Source of the DNA: Nageia nagi
Taxonomy: Eukaryota; Pinophyta
Direction: 5' to 3'
NCBI GenBank assembly: GCA_050084985.1
Contig: JBITNC010000001.1
Span: 170,438,001 to 170,502,000, forward strand
DNA: 64,000 nucleotides
A program made the position numbers and the translations under genes. The notes beneath the pieces are model-generated. The model did not search any database, was not told the DNA's origin, and worked only from the letters and a program-made list of their open reading frames with translations. Each line of letters begins with the position of its first letter. Position 1 is the first letter of the stretch. This document shows positions 12,924-23,400 of the stretch, piece by piece.

Positions 12924-13104
12924 TATATTATAGATTCCAATCAAATTCTCATTAGGAAGCTAGCAAATGAGTGTTAAGAAACTTAAAGGGTTCTTCATCT
13001 AAAGGGATACTCTATGAGAAGAGGTGCATCCATCATCATTTAGTTATTTGGATGTCAATTATGTGGGAGATTCAAATGAAATGAAGTTTACTTTCAACTT
13101 TATA
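12924..13104 (+). repeat. 181-bp direct repeat, left copy, abutting Gypsy-A
   Basis: This Copia-2 segment is repeated at 18897-19077 with one difference (GAAGAGGTG versus GAAGGGGTG). It ends exactly at the TG of the Gypsy-A 5' LTR, and the other copy starts exactly after the CA of the 3' LTR. Normal gypsy target duplications are 4-6 bp. Confidence 0.95.
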
Positions 13105-13491
13105 TGTTAGGATCCCACATCCTAACATTTAATTATATTAGTAGTATACTTATGATGTAACTGGATTGTAATGTGAATACCATAATTATTAGTAGGGTGG
13201 ATTAGGGTTAGGGTTAGTATCATATAAAGATGTTGTACAGCTTGAGAATGTCATCATTCAGCTCATATTTTTGGATTTGAAGTGTAAGGAGGAAGCCCCC
13301 TCAAAGCGGCCAACGATTCAGCTCTTATTCAGTAAAGCTATTGTGATTCAGTGTTTTCATTTGCAAATTTGAGTTCTATTATTTATTGAATATCGATGAG
13401 TTTTGCATATCTGCTCTTATTTCATTGAAAAGTTGGAAATATTATTGTTATTTTTGCATTATTTTATTTAAGATCTAGCAAAATTGTAACA
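13105..13491 (+). repeat. Gypsy-A 5' LTR
   Basis: Starts TGTTAGGATCCCAC and ends TTGTAACA. The first 23 bases form a perfect 9-bp inverted repeat around a 5-base loop. Contains two telomere-like TTAGGG units near 13203-13218. Pairs with 18511-18896. Confidence 0.93.
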
Positions 13492-13493
13492 AG

Positions 13494-13504
13494 TGGTATT
13501 AGAG
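13494..13504 (+). other. Primer-binding site, initiator tRNA-Met type (Gypsy-A)
   Basis: TGGTATTAGAG, one C-to-T mismatch from TGGTATCAGAG, two bases after the 5' LTR. Confidence 0.8.
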
Positions 13505-14085
13505 ATCTTTCCAGGGCCATTCTGCTGTAGAATATTTTTAGAGTCTAGGCTTGAAACCCTATGCTAGGGGTTTTAAAATATCATGGAGGATCTATCATTT
13601 TTGGCTAAGCACATTTTCCCATAAAGCTACATGTGAAGTGAGGTGCATAAAACTTTGCATCAATACCTAGGCCTTAGAAAAAACCTGTATACGAAATCAG
13701 ACTCCATGTACTGAAAGGTATATCGGAGACCATCTAGGAAAAAAAAAATTTGGAATTAGGTAGGAATCTATCGGTCGTTTGTAAATTGTAGTGCACCGAT
13801 AAGCGGTTAGCCCTGGGAAGTTACTTACCATAGAAGCCATCTTTGCATCCTCTTTCATTATGAAATTTGGATAGGAGGGGTGTTTAGGCGGGCCTACAGA
13901 GCAAACACACCTTACCCTAGTTCGATTTTTCCATAGAAAACCAAAAAAAAAAAATAACTTGGGAGGCATAAGGTGCAACAATAAATTAGTTCAGAGCTCA
14001 AAGTTCATAGTTCAGAATCATAGTATCTTACAGCAAAGCAGAAAGAAATCCAAAAAAAAAAGTGTAAAAAAAAAAACAAAAAAAA
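13505..14085 (+). other. Gypsy-A untranslated leader
   Basis: About 580 bp between the primer site and the gag ATG. It ends in A-runs (14051-14085) immediately before the ATG. No conserved reading frame is seen. Confidence 0.6.
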
Positions 14086-15027
14086 ATGGCTGAAGGGAGA
14101 AGATCTCAAGACCCAACCTTGAAGGATTTAGACCAATAGATTCAACAAATTAAATCTGCATTGGAAGGAGTAAATCTTAAGGACATGTTTGATGATTTGA
14201 ATGCAAAGTTATCAGGATTGGATCTCAAGTATAATGCCCTGGATAGGAACATAATCCAAATTCAAACATTGACATAATCAACACAATAGGCACAAACTTC
14301 ATCAGTAGGAAGTTTTAATCAAAATAGGAATACCTACCAATAAGCAGGTCCATAGGCATCTATTATTCCAAGAAAAACTAAGCTTGATTTTCCTAGGTTC
14401 GATGGAGAGGACCCAACTAGTTGGATCTATCGATATGAGCAATACGTTTCCTTAAACCAAATTCCTAAGGATCAAAAGGTTAGCATTTCTTCATTTCATT
14501 TGGATCTTAAGGCTGTTTAATGGTATCAGTGGTTTGAAAGAACTAATGGCCATCTTGATTGGGGGGAATTCATAAAATAACTACTAGTCAGGTTTGGACC
14601 AACTGTTTTTGAGGACTTCATAGGAGCACTCACTAAGTTATGATAGACATCAATGATAAGAGACTATCAGACCCAATTTGAGAAACTTGCAAATCATACA
14701 ATAGGGTTGGATGAAGCTTTTTTCAAAATTTGTTTTATCAGTGGCTTAAAGGAGGAAATTAAGATTGAAGTCAAAATGTTTAAACCTAATACAATGATGG
14801 AGGCAATAGGTTGGCAAAGTTGGCCAAGGATAAGTTCAATGCTTAGCTTCACTAAGGATGACAATAGTTTGGGAAACCACCCCATCATCCTCAAGCTCCA
14901 AGAATGGATCGACCACTACAAATTAAGAGGCTAACCCCATAAGAAATGGAAGAGGCATCGCAAGAAGGGACTCTGCTATAATTGTGATGAGAAGTTTGGA
15001 CTAGGCCATCGATGCACCACACAAAAA
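14086..15027 (+). pseudogene. Gypsy-A gag (broken)
   Basis: Gag precursor that would form the particle. ATG at 14086 opens MAEGRRSQDPTLKDLD, followed by a coiled N-terminus, then KLDFPRFDGEDPTSWIYRYE at about 14380 and the retrotransposon-gag core (DYQTQFEKLANHTIG at 14665). The nucleocapsid knuckle near 14970-15020 reads LCYNCDEKFGLGHRC, the CX2CX7HXC form typical of this group. Nine in-frame stops (14137, 14275, 14287, 14341, 14353, 14518, 14578, 14641, 14644) all fit CAA, CAG or CGA changed by C-to-T. Two compensating frameshifts lie between about 14810 and 14960, with more such stops inside. Confidence 0.88.
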
Positions 15028-15789
15028 TTGTACTTATTGAATGCAAATGCTCCCAGTGACCAATCTGATGATGAGGAGGTCAAGATAGAGGAAGAGGCCA
15101 CTGAAACTGGTAACACCAATGAAGATACTCCCAAAATTTCACTTAATGCTCTTACCAGAATTTCTTCTCCACAAACCATGAAGGTCAAAGGATCCTTCAA
15201 AAAGAAAACTCTCATTATGTTGCTAGATTCTGGAAGTACACACAACTTCATGGATCCACGAGTAGCACGAGATGTCAATTGCTACATACATCCTACCAAC
15301 AACTTTGAGGTAATGATTGGAAATGGAGGAAAGATAGCATGCAAGGGAACTTATCGTAATGTCAAGCTCAATATGGGTCACTACACCTTGAAGAGTGACA
15401 TGTATGCATTACCCTTGGGTGGATGTGACATTTTCTTAGGGGCACAATGGCTTAGAACTTTGGGACCAATCTTATGGGATTTTGTAAAACTTTGGATGAA
15501 GTTCACAGTTGGGGGACAAGAGTATACTCTCACAGGGTTACGAGTAGGACCTTCACTTGTTGTGAGTTCACATCATATGGAAAAGATCCTTTGTCGAAGT
15601 GGGAAGGGAATGATGGCCCAATTATTTTTTATTCAGTCCATGGAAGTAGAAGTGGAGGAGTCTAATGCATTGCAACAGTTGGTGGATCAGCATAAAGATA
15701 TATTTGAAGAGCCTACGGGGTTGCCTCCTCATCATTCTCATGATCATGCTATCCAGTTGATTCCTGGTAGTCTACCACCAAACATTAGA
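15028..15789 (+). pseudogene. Gypsy-A aspartic protease
   Basis: Pepsin-like retroviral protease that would cut the polyprotein. After an acidic linker (SDDEEVKIEEEATE) comes MKVKGSFKKKTLIMLLDSGS with the catalytic DSG intact at about 15226-15234, then THNFMD, the flap region and GGCDIFLGAQWLRTLGPI at about 15420-15470. The frame is open across the whole domain and leads directly into RT; the first stop comes at 15838. Confidence 0.88.
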
Positions 15790-17100
15790 CCATATCGATA
15801 TCCCTGCTTGCAGAAAAATGAAATTGAAAGGTTGGTCTAGGAAATGTTGGAAGCGGGAATCATAAGACCTAGTGTAAGTCCCTATTCTTCTCCTATGATT
15901 TTGGTTCGTAAAAAAGATGGTTCATGGCGGATGTGTGTAGACTTTCGAGCTCTTAACAAAATCACTGTGAAGGATAAATTTCCTATCCCAGTTATTGATG
16001 AATTGTTGGATGAGTTACATGGGGCCAAATATTTTTCAAAATTAGATTTGCAATCAGGGTATCATTAGATTCGACTCAAGGAGGAAGATATCCCAAAAAC
16101 TGCTTTTCGTACTCATGATGGCCATTATGAATTTTTGGTGATGCCGTTTGGTCTTACAAATGCACCCTCTACCTTCCACAGTTTAATGAATCATATCTTC
16201 CATCTATTTCTTAGAAAATTCATTCTGGTTTTCTTTGATGACATTCTGGTTCATAGCAAAACTTGGGAAGAACATGTGGCACATGTAGCCCAAACTTTAC
16301 AAATTATGCGTGCCAACCAGTTGTATGCTAAGGAGTCAAAATATTCCTTTGGGAAGATCGAGGTTGAGTATTTAGGGCATATTATTTCAGAGGAAGGGGT
16401 CAAGGTGGATCCCCATAAAATTCAAGACATGCAAAATTGGAGTGCCCCTAAGTCTCTAAGAAGTTTACGAGGATTCCTTGGATTGACTGGGTATTATCGT
16501 AAGTTTGTAAAAGACTATGGTAAAATAGCAGCACCATTGACAACCCTATTGCAAAAGAATGCATTCAGTTGGTCTCCTCAAGCAGAGGATGCTTTTAATA
16601 AGTTAAAAGGGGTAATGTGTTCTACTCCTGTCTTAGCCATGCCAGACTTTTCAAAAACATTTGTCATTGAAAGTGATGCTTGTGGTGTGGGAATTGGTGC
16701 AGTTTTGATGCAGGAAGGAAGACCTCTAGATTTTACCAGTAAGGCACTATCAGGAAAAAATTTGGGAAGGTCAACATATGAAAAAGAAATGATGGCTATC
16801 ATTCATGCAGTGCAATGATGGCGATTGTACCTCATTGGTCGACACTTCCTCATCCTTACAGACCATCATAGCCTAAAGTACTTCTTGGAACAACGAATCT
16901 CAACTCTTGAGCAACATAAATGGGTCACAAAACTTTTAGGGTATGATTATGACATAATGTATTGCAAGGGTAAAGAAAATGTGGTTGCTGATGCTTTATC
17001 ATGAAAATTTGAAGACCAACCTACCTTGTAAGATTTTTCTTTACCGGTTCCATAATGGATGGATATGGTTAAACAGGAGTGGCTTGCTGATAGTTCTATC
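15790..17100 (+). pseudogene. Gypsy-A reverse transcriptase and RNase H (stops, no frameshift)
   Basis: RT then RNase H in one frame. Landmarks are [69 protein letters not shown] and the catalytic box VFFDDILVHSKTWEEH at about 16228. RNase H follows: FVIESDACGVGIGAVLMQEG at 16660, STYEKEMMAIIHAVQ, then LTDHHSLKYF. Catalytic aspartates look intact. Stops at 15838, 16066, 16816, 17002, 17029 and 17053 each sit where the family has Gln or Arg. The Trp codons in the domain are all preserved. Confidence 0.9.
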
Positions 17101-18480
17101 TAGGAGTTGATTCAACAACTCAAAGTTGACCCTACATTGAAACCCCACCATACATGGAGTAATGAAATTTTAAGATTCAAGGGTAGGATAATGTTACCAT
17201 CACAGTTACAATGTCAAGAAGCGATACTACATGAATTGCATTCTACACCAGCTGCAGGACACTCTGGTTTCTTGAAGACCTACAAGCGCGTGGCTAGATC
17301 ATTTTATTGGGTTGGAATGAAATAAGATATCAAATAGTTTATAGCTGAATGTGATGTGTGTCAATGATAGATAGGGGAAATAATAGGCACTCCAGGCCTC
17401 CTCCAATCGCTTCCCATTCCAGAGCATACATGGACAGATATTTCAATGGACTTTATTGAGGGCCTTCCAAAATCACATGGAAAATCAATTATCATGGTGG
17501 TGGTGGATCGATTATCTAAATATGCACATTTCTATTCTTTATCCCATCCCTATAAGGCTGTCAATGTGGCTCAACTATTTATGGATAATATTTTCAAACT
17601 TCATGGCATGCCAACGACTATTGTCAGTGATCGTGATCCAACCTTCACTAGTCATTTTTGGAGGGAATTCTTTAAGCTTCAAGGAACCCAACTCAACATG
17701 AGTTCAACCTATCACCCCCAAATTGATGGTCAAACAGAAATTGTCAATAAGTGTTTAGAGACTTATTTACGTTGCTTTACTTCAGTACAACCAATTCATT
17801 GGGTAAAATGGCTCCCATTGGCTGAATGGTGGTACAATTCTTCATACCATTCCTCAATCAAGATGACTCCCTATGAAGCATTGTATGGACAGGCACCCCT
17901 TACAGTGTCATCTTATGTTGTAGGCAATAGTAATGTGCCAGCAGTCGATTCAGAGTTGATTAACCAAGATGGTATTCTTTGTTTGCTCAAGGAAAACCTA
18001 TAAGCTGCACAACACCATATGAAGCAACAAGTTGATCAACAATGAGTCAAGAGAGAATTTCAAGAGGGTGACATGGTCTTTTTACAACTTCAGCCTTATA
18101 GACAAAAATCCCTTAAGATCAAAGGACCACAAAAGTTGGCTCCAAAATTCTACGGGCCTTATAAAGTTCTTCAATGCATTGTACCTACTGCCTACAAGTT
18201 GGAGTTACCGACTGCTTCTAGAATCCATCCAATTTTTCATGCTTCTTATCTTAAGAGACTGGTTGGTTCCCAGGGACAGATTCAAACATAGTTACCAGAG
18301 TTAGCAGAAGATGGCTCCATGCTAATTGAACCTAAAAGAGTTTTAGCATGATGTTCCCGCCAACTTCGTAATCGTACTATTACTGAAGTTCTAGTGCAAT
18401 GGCGAGGATTGGAACCTGAAGATGCAACTTGGGAAGTGCTACATCAACTACAACCATAATTTCCTAAATTTAAGCTTTGA
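17101..18480 (+). pseudogene. Gypsy-A integrase with chromodomain-like tail
   Basis: The zinc-binding HHCC region spans about 17239-17370 (LHSTPAAGHSGFLKTYKRVA, CDVC). The catalytic core has MDFIEG (first D, 17449), VSDRDPTFTSHFW (second D) and GQTEIVNKCLETYLR (E, 17737). The GPQKLAPKFYGPYKV block and HASYLKRLVG follow. At about 18367-18450 the text reads LRNRTITEVLVQWRGLEPED and ATWE, a chromodomain-like motif that in chromoviruses guides insertion to marked chromatin. Stops lie at 17101, 17323, 17335, 17365, 17368, 18001, 18043, 18289, 18349 and 18457, all explicable as Gln or Arg codons hit by C-to-T. The frame is otherwise continuous. Confidence 0.9.
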
Positions 18481-18497
18481 GGACAAAGCTTTGTTCT

Positions 18498-18508
18498 AAG
18501 AGGGGTGG
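18498..18508 (+). other. Polypurine tract (Gypsy-A)
   Basis: AAGAGGGGTGG just before the 3' LTR, the expected primer for plus-strand synthesis, with one T interruption. Confidence 0.75.
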
Positions 18509-18510
18509 CA

Positions 18511-18896
18511 TGTTAGGATCCCACATCCTAACATTTAATTATATTAGTAGTATACTTATGATGTAATCGGATTGTAATGTGAATACCATAATTATTAGTA
18601 GGGCGGATTAGGGTTAGGGTTAGTATCATATAAAGATGTTGTATGGCTTGAGAATGTCATCATTCAGCTCATATTTTTGGATTTGAAGTGTAAGGAGGAA
18701 GCCCCCTCGAAGCGGCCAACGATTCAGCTCTTATTCAGTAAAGCTATTGTGATTCAGTGTTTTCATTTGCAAATCGAGTTCTATTATTTATTGAATATTG
18801 ATGAGTTTTGCAGATCTGCTCTTATTTCATTGAAAAGCTGGAAATCTTGTTGTTGTTTTTGCATTATTTTATTTAAGATCTAGCAAAATTGTAACA
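18511..18896 (+). repeat. Gypsy-A 3' LTR
   Basis: 386 bp, same ends as the 5' LTR (TGTTAGGATC...TTGTAACA), about 96.5% identical by hand comparison. Telomere-like TTAGGG units are present here too. Confidence 0.93.
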
Positions 18897-19077
18897 TATA
18901 TTATAGATTCCAATCAAATTCTCATTAGGAAGCTAGCAAATGAGTGTTAAGAAACTTAAAGGGTTCTTCATCTAAAGGGATACTCTATGAGAAGGGGTGC
19001 ATCCATCATCATTTAGTTATTTGGATGTCAATTATGTGGGAGATTCAAATGAAATGAAGTTTACTTTCAACTTTATA
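18897..19077 (+). repeat. 181-bp direct repeat, right copy, abutting Gypsy-A
   Basis: Matches 12924-13104 at 180 of 181 positions and begins immediately after the 3' LTR. Its right edge continues into Copia-2 sequence that is absent from the left side, so this copy joins the natural continuation of the target. Confidence 0.95.
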
Positions 19078-19360
19078 CTTGATCAACAAAAAATAAGATA
19101 TTATTTCAATAGTTCCCATGAAATTGTAATATATTGCCATAACCCAAGTGTTAAAACCTTGTAAAGGAATCCCTTCCAACACTAACATATTGAGCATATT
19201 GAAATGTATATGAATTTTATTTGAGAGTTAATCATCTACATGAAGATCAAGCTAATATATCTTTGACCTTGCATAAATTTTTACCAAATCATTGGTTGAG
19301 GTAAAGTTCATGTGATTGGATGACCAACTTAGAGTTTCAAAGGTTTCCATTAAGAGGAGA
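19078..19360 (+). pseudogene. Copia-2 RNase H C-terminal remnant
   Basis: Continuation of the interrupted copia pol. The only recognisable piece is about 19238-19305, LHEDQANISLTLHKFLPNHW, which matches the TEDQxADIxTKxLP end of copia polyproteins. A purine run TAAGAGGAGA at 19351-19360 may be the polypurine tract. Confidence 0.5.
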
Positions 19361-19950
19361 TGTTAGGTCATCATGCTAACCTTCCTAAACTTCCCCAACA
19401 ATCCGACTATGAATTTTCTCAATAAGCCTTTTAAAGTTCCTCAAATACCTAAAACACACACACACAACATCATCATCATCATCAATTGTAAATGATTGGA
19501 ATGATCTCATATTAGCCGGTCTCAACTATATTATATTTAAGTACTTTGCACCTATAAGTTAAGCTTAGTTAACCCATGAGATTAGGAATTAGTGGTAGTG
19601 GTAAGTTACTTATACGTAAGGTTATTATGAGATGATCTAGGATCATCATCAAATATTTATAATAATTCTTCTTCCTTAGAGAAAATTGTAAACCACATCT
19701 TCTCCAAATAATGTTGCACATTCAAGGATTTCTCTACAATTTTAAGATTACATTCTTATTATAAATTTATTATGTAAGATGTTAATTACTATTGTAGATG
19801 TGATTGCTTGTGAATATAAAGAATGCTTTTCATAATTATTCAAGTACTCACTTATATCCTTGCAATAATTGACTAATATAATATTTGAGTATTAAGATTG
19901 ATTTTACTATTATGTGAGTTATCTACCCATCTTTTTTTATAATTTAATTT
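19361..19950 (+). repeat. Possible Copia-2 3' LTR
   Basis: Begins TGTTAGGTCATC straight after a polypurine-like run, as a 3' LTR should. No intact partner LTR was found on the left, so the right edge is arbitrary. It contains short CA and ATC microsatellites. Confidence 0.4.
19454..19483. repeat. (CA)n and (ATC)n microsatellites
   Basis: Adjacent simple repeats, about six CA then about six ATC units. Confidence 0.9.
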
Positions 19951-20297
19951 ATTTATCAAATGCTAATATCATGATCTATGATATATCTTTGATGATATAT
20001 TTTTAAATATTTATTAATACTTATATTGAATGGTATCTAATTTTGACTTTCTTTGTTCCATCAAATTTATATACATCAAACATTTTAAAAAAATCAAGAA
20101 CACATATTAAATTTATTAACAACATAACAAAAATAGCAAATAAAAACTATTCAATTACATAAGTTCTTAGTCATTCTCTTATATAATATGAAGTTTTATT
20201 ATTTGATAAAACATTTATGTTTAGTTGATGTGCATGTAGAGTTGAAGATGACTAACCACATGAAGGTGTTGTTGGATAACGAAGAGAATTTGGGCCT

Positions 20298-20452
20298 CTT
20301 TATACCATAGGAAAGGACACACTCCAATGGATCTTGATGCCACCTCAAACCTAGTTGAGAAACCGAAGGATAGTTAATACCAAGATAGAAACGTTCAATT
20401 TTTATAGCGATTGATTGAAAGAACAAGAGACAGAGAGAGAGAGCAGTACAGA
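20298..20452 (+). promoter_or_regulatory. Putative core promoter and 5' UTR of the MIF-like gene
   Basis: Two TATA-like motifs lie upstream of the ATG: CTTTATACC at about 20298 and TTTTTATAG at about 20398. The first leaves the more usual leader length. The bases before the ATG (20420-20450) are a GA-rich run, common in plant leaders. Inference only. Confidence 0.35.
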
Positions 20453-23400
20453 ATGCCAACCCTGAATCTAAGCACAAATGTACCTGTGGATGGGGTGGTT
20501 ACCTCAGACATCCTCAAAGATTGCAGCAAGACTGTTGCTAGAGTCATTGGCAAGCCCGAATCAGTACATGCTATACCCTACACCCTTATATTTATATATG
20601 TATGAATGAATGACTGGTTTTGGTTTTGGGTTGTGGTAATTATATTGTTTGTGGGTGTTTCAGTATGTGATGGTGTTGTTGAAGGGAGGAGTGCCCATGT
20701 CATTTGGGGGGAGTGAGGAGCCAGCTGCATATGGGGAGTTGGTTTCAATTGGTGGACTTGGCCCTGCTGTCAATGCCAAGCTCAGTGCAGCCATTGCAGA
20801 GATTCTCGAGTCCAAGCTTTCTGTGGACAGCTCAAGGTTTTATATCAAGTTCTATGATTGTCAGGTAGGCTATGACCTATAAAATGATTTTTTATTTTAG
20901 TTTGTATTGATAACGTGGTTTCATGGCTAAGTTAAGCAACTAAGTTTTTGGGGCTATTCTGAACTTTGTATTGGATTGATAGAAATGTAACTTGTATTTA
21001 GATGGATTGGTAAGGCTCAATCTATAGTGATAATGGTCAGATAGGAGAGATCCAAAGAGCTAATTTGTGTGTAAGGGGACAAACCATTAAAAATTAAAAA
21101 AATGCTGTTTATAATAGGACTTTCAAAAATCTACCTTATCGCCTAAAATGTTCCAGTGTTATACTCCAGCAAAATAATAGGAAGGGAGAAGACAGAATTT
21201 AATGACCCTTCTTTTGGTCCAAGTTACTTGTTTTGCTATGGTAAGCAAACCATCTGTGGCTCTTAGGTTGCTACTAGCGTACATTGTCAAATAGAGAAAA
21301 CCTTCAAGATCTGGATATGACTTGATAAAAACAGACTTGCTTTCAACCTTCATTGTTAAGTTTTGATGTTTGCTCGGAAGAATATCAGCACCTATAAGTG
21401 CAGACAGAATATACTGAATTGCCAAATCTGTATATACCAGGAATTAATTTTCCAAGGTCAGCTATTACCAGGAATAAGTTTCCAAGGTCAGCTATTTGTC
21501 ATTTCTTATCCTAGAACTTAGTTTAATCCTGCAAAGGAAAGGCACGAGGGGTTACAAGGTTCAGAAGTCCTATGTATGATCTAAGGAAACTCTTGGAACT
21601 CTCTTTAGTTACAGTACTATAAGAATGAAATTGAGAACTAAACTGACAATCTAACTAATATATGTTGGGACAGGGTAATAAATTGGTCTTCTTCACTTCT
21701 AATTAGCTGGAGCTAAATAACACCAGGGTCAATGCCCTAGGGAAGTGTCTAAAATGCGTATAATTTCAATGCTGAGAAACTTTTGAACATCTAGAAATAT
21801 GTGCTTACTGCAATTATCTAGAAACACATACTAAAGCCTTCCTCAAACTTGCTTTCACCTTTGGTAAGACAACGACCTTCAATGTTTAGCCAACATTTTG
21901 TGAGCTGCAACAAGAAAGAGGGCCTTCCGCTTCATTCAGCCTCAAAAGAGGCCAAGATAGAGGCTATAGCACAAATAAACCTCCATTATCTCATTGTGCA
22001 ATTTACCTACGTAGCTAGGATTTCAACAACACATTAGCACACATAGTTTGAATGCAAACCTTCAATTCTTGAAGGATAACATCTGGTTCATAGTAGTTAT
22101 GGGTTATTTGAGTAGCAGAGACTTGGTGAAGGTTTTGTGACTTACTTGGGTTCACAAAGTCTTAAAGTTTGAGGGTTTAGGCCTTATACATACCTCATTG
22201 TCATGTATTTTTCTAGGATTTTGGTTAATTTTGCTAATACACTTTCTGTTTTCTCACTGCATTCTTGTATGTTGCCTGATTGACAAAGAACTGACCTTTG
22301 TCTAAAAATTTCTGATTGCCAGCAATTATGCGAATCTTTAATCCATGGCATACTTAAGCTTTTACAAGTTTTTATAGAACGTTTGTGAGTGTTAGCATTG
22401 TACTTGGGAGTTGGTTTTGTTCTTGGTGCAGAACTAATTGTTTAGGCATCACGTTGAATAAAACAGCAGAATTAATTAGTATAACATCTGTTTGTCTGAG
22501 CTTAGGATAAATGGCTTATGCCACCTAGCAGTTGACCTGGGAGAGGGTGTGCTTACTAATATTACTTATAGAAAAAAGGATGATTTTTTCAAATTTCAAT
22601 TATGTGCTATATAACAAGGCAGCAGTCAAAAACAGATTTGATCATTTTAAGATGGGAATTTTTCCAACACTGATCTATGATTACCTTACTGTCACATGTA
22701 CATAAAGAAGACATTTTTATAGCAGCATCTTGGATGTGCTATGTGTCTTATGAGCTTCTAGTTGTACGGGTTGGAATCATCAATGCGCATTATGTGTTTA
22801 TGAATCTGACAAATGATGTGTCTGTGAACTTTCTTGATAAATTCACCATAGTGTCCTTGGATGTTAAATTCATGTCTTCATGGCTGTGGGTATTCACATT
22901 ATCAGCAATCAAAATAGAGCTGAATACGTTGGAGGGGCATATGCTGTATCCATTATTTATTAATTTCATGTTGTCTCCCTTCTGCATAGATTTTGCTGTA
23001 TGGCGGATCCTGATCCTGATCCTGATGCTGATATAGGAAGACACCCATATTTAGCTCTACAATCCTCAATACAGTTAGCCAATCAAGGTGTTAAACACTG
23101 TTGGTATGCACAAACCACTACTTTACTTCAATCTATTGGGCTGGACATCATGAGGGCCCCGCCTACTAGACTGCCAGTTATTGTTTCACAACCCACTTTG
23201 AATAAAGTAACTCGTGATGAGATAGATTTAGCGTATCAAAAGTCTACCTAGATTGAGCCAAAAAAATCCTGTCACTGAAGCTCTTCACTACTCCCATCTC
23301 TACCTTTAAATAGAGAATGGTATGATCATTACTCCAGATTATATTACCATGCAAATGTGTCAGTCTTAGATTCCCTTTAGCCCAACTACGGTTAAGCTCT

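Larger units (their letters stand above)
12481..13104 (+). pseudogene. Copia-2 reverse transcriptase/RNase H remnant (left part)
   Basis: Readable but broken copia pol. About 12520-12560 reads YVVYLDDLTI, the YVDD box with a V-to-L change. About 12590-12670 gives FKKSFKMKNLDFAYYFLNLKV, matching the conserved FEMKDLGxLxYFLGLEV block. About 12865-12925 gives IIGSLHYLAYIRPNLTYVISY, matching the connection-to-RNase-H block. Several stops and a CT microsatellite interrupt it. The element is split at 13104 by Gypsy-A and resumes beyond 18896. Confidence 0.75.
13105..18896 (+). mobile_element. Gypsy-A: full-length, inactivated Ty3/gypsy chromovirus-like element
   Basis: A 5,792-bp element with LTRs of 387 and 386 bp, an initiator-Met primer site, gag, then protease-RT-RNase H-integrase and a polypurine tract. 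This order and a chromodomain-like tail mark a Ty3/gypsy chromovirus. The LTRs differ at about 13-14 positions (roughly 3.5%), several at CpG sites, so insertion is not recent. The pol frame from 15028 to about 18477 has no frameshift, only 16 premature stops. It is inserted in the Copia-2 remnant. Confidence 0.93.

Noticed and set aside
21159-21425. 88-codon minus-strand ORF in MIF intron 2
   Set aside because: No recognised domain or start context; could be a decayed repeat, too weak to call a gene.
22677-23036. 119-codon plus-strand ORF in MIF intron 2
   Set aside because: Hydrophobic, no domain, no homologous motif, and its end overlaps the LINE fragment in another frame; probably chance.
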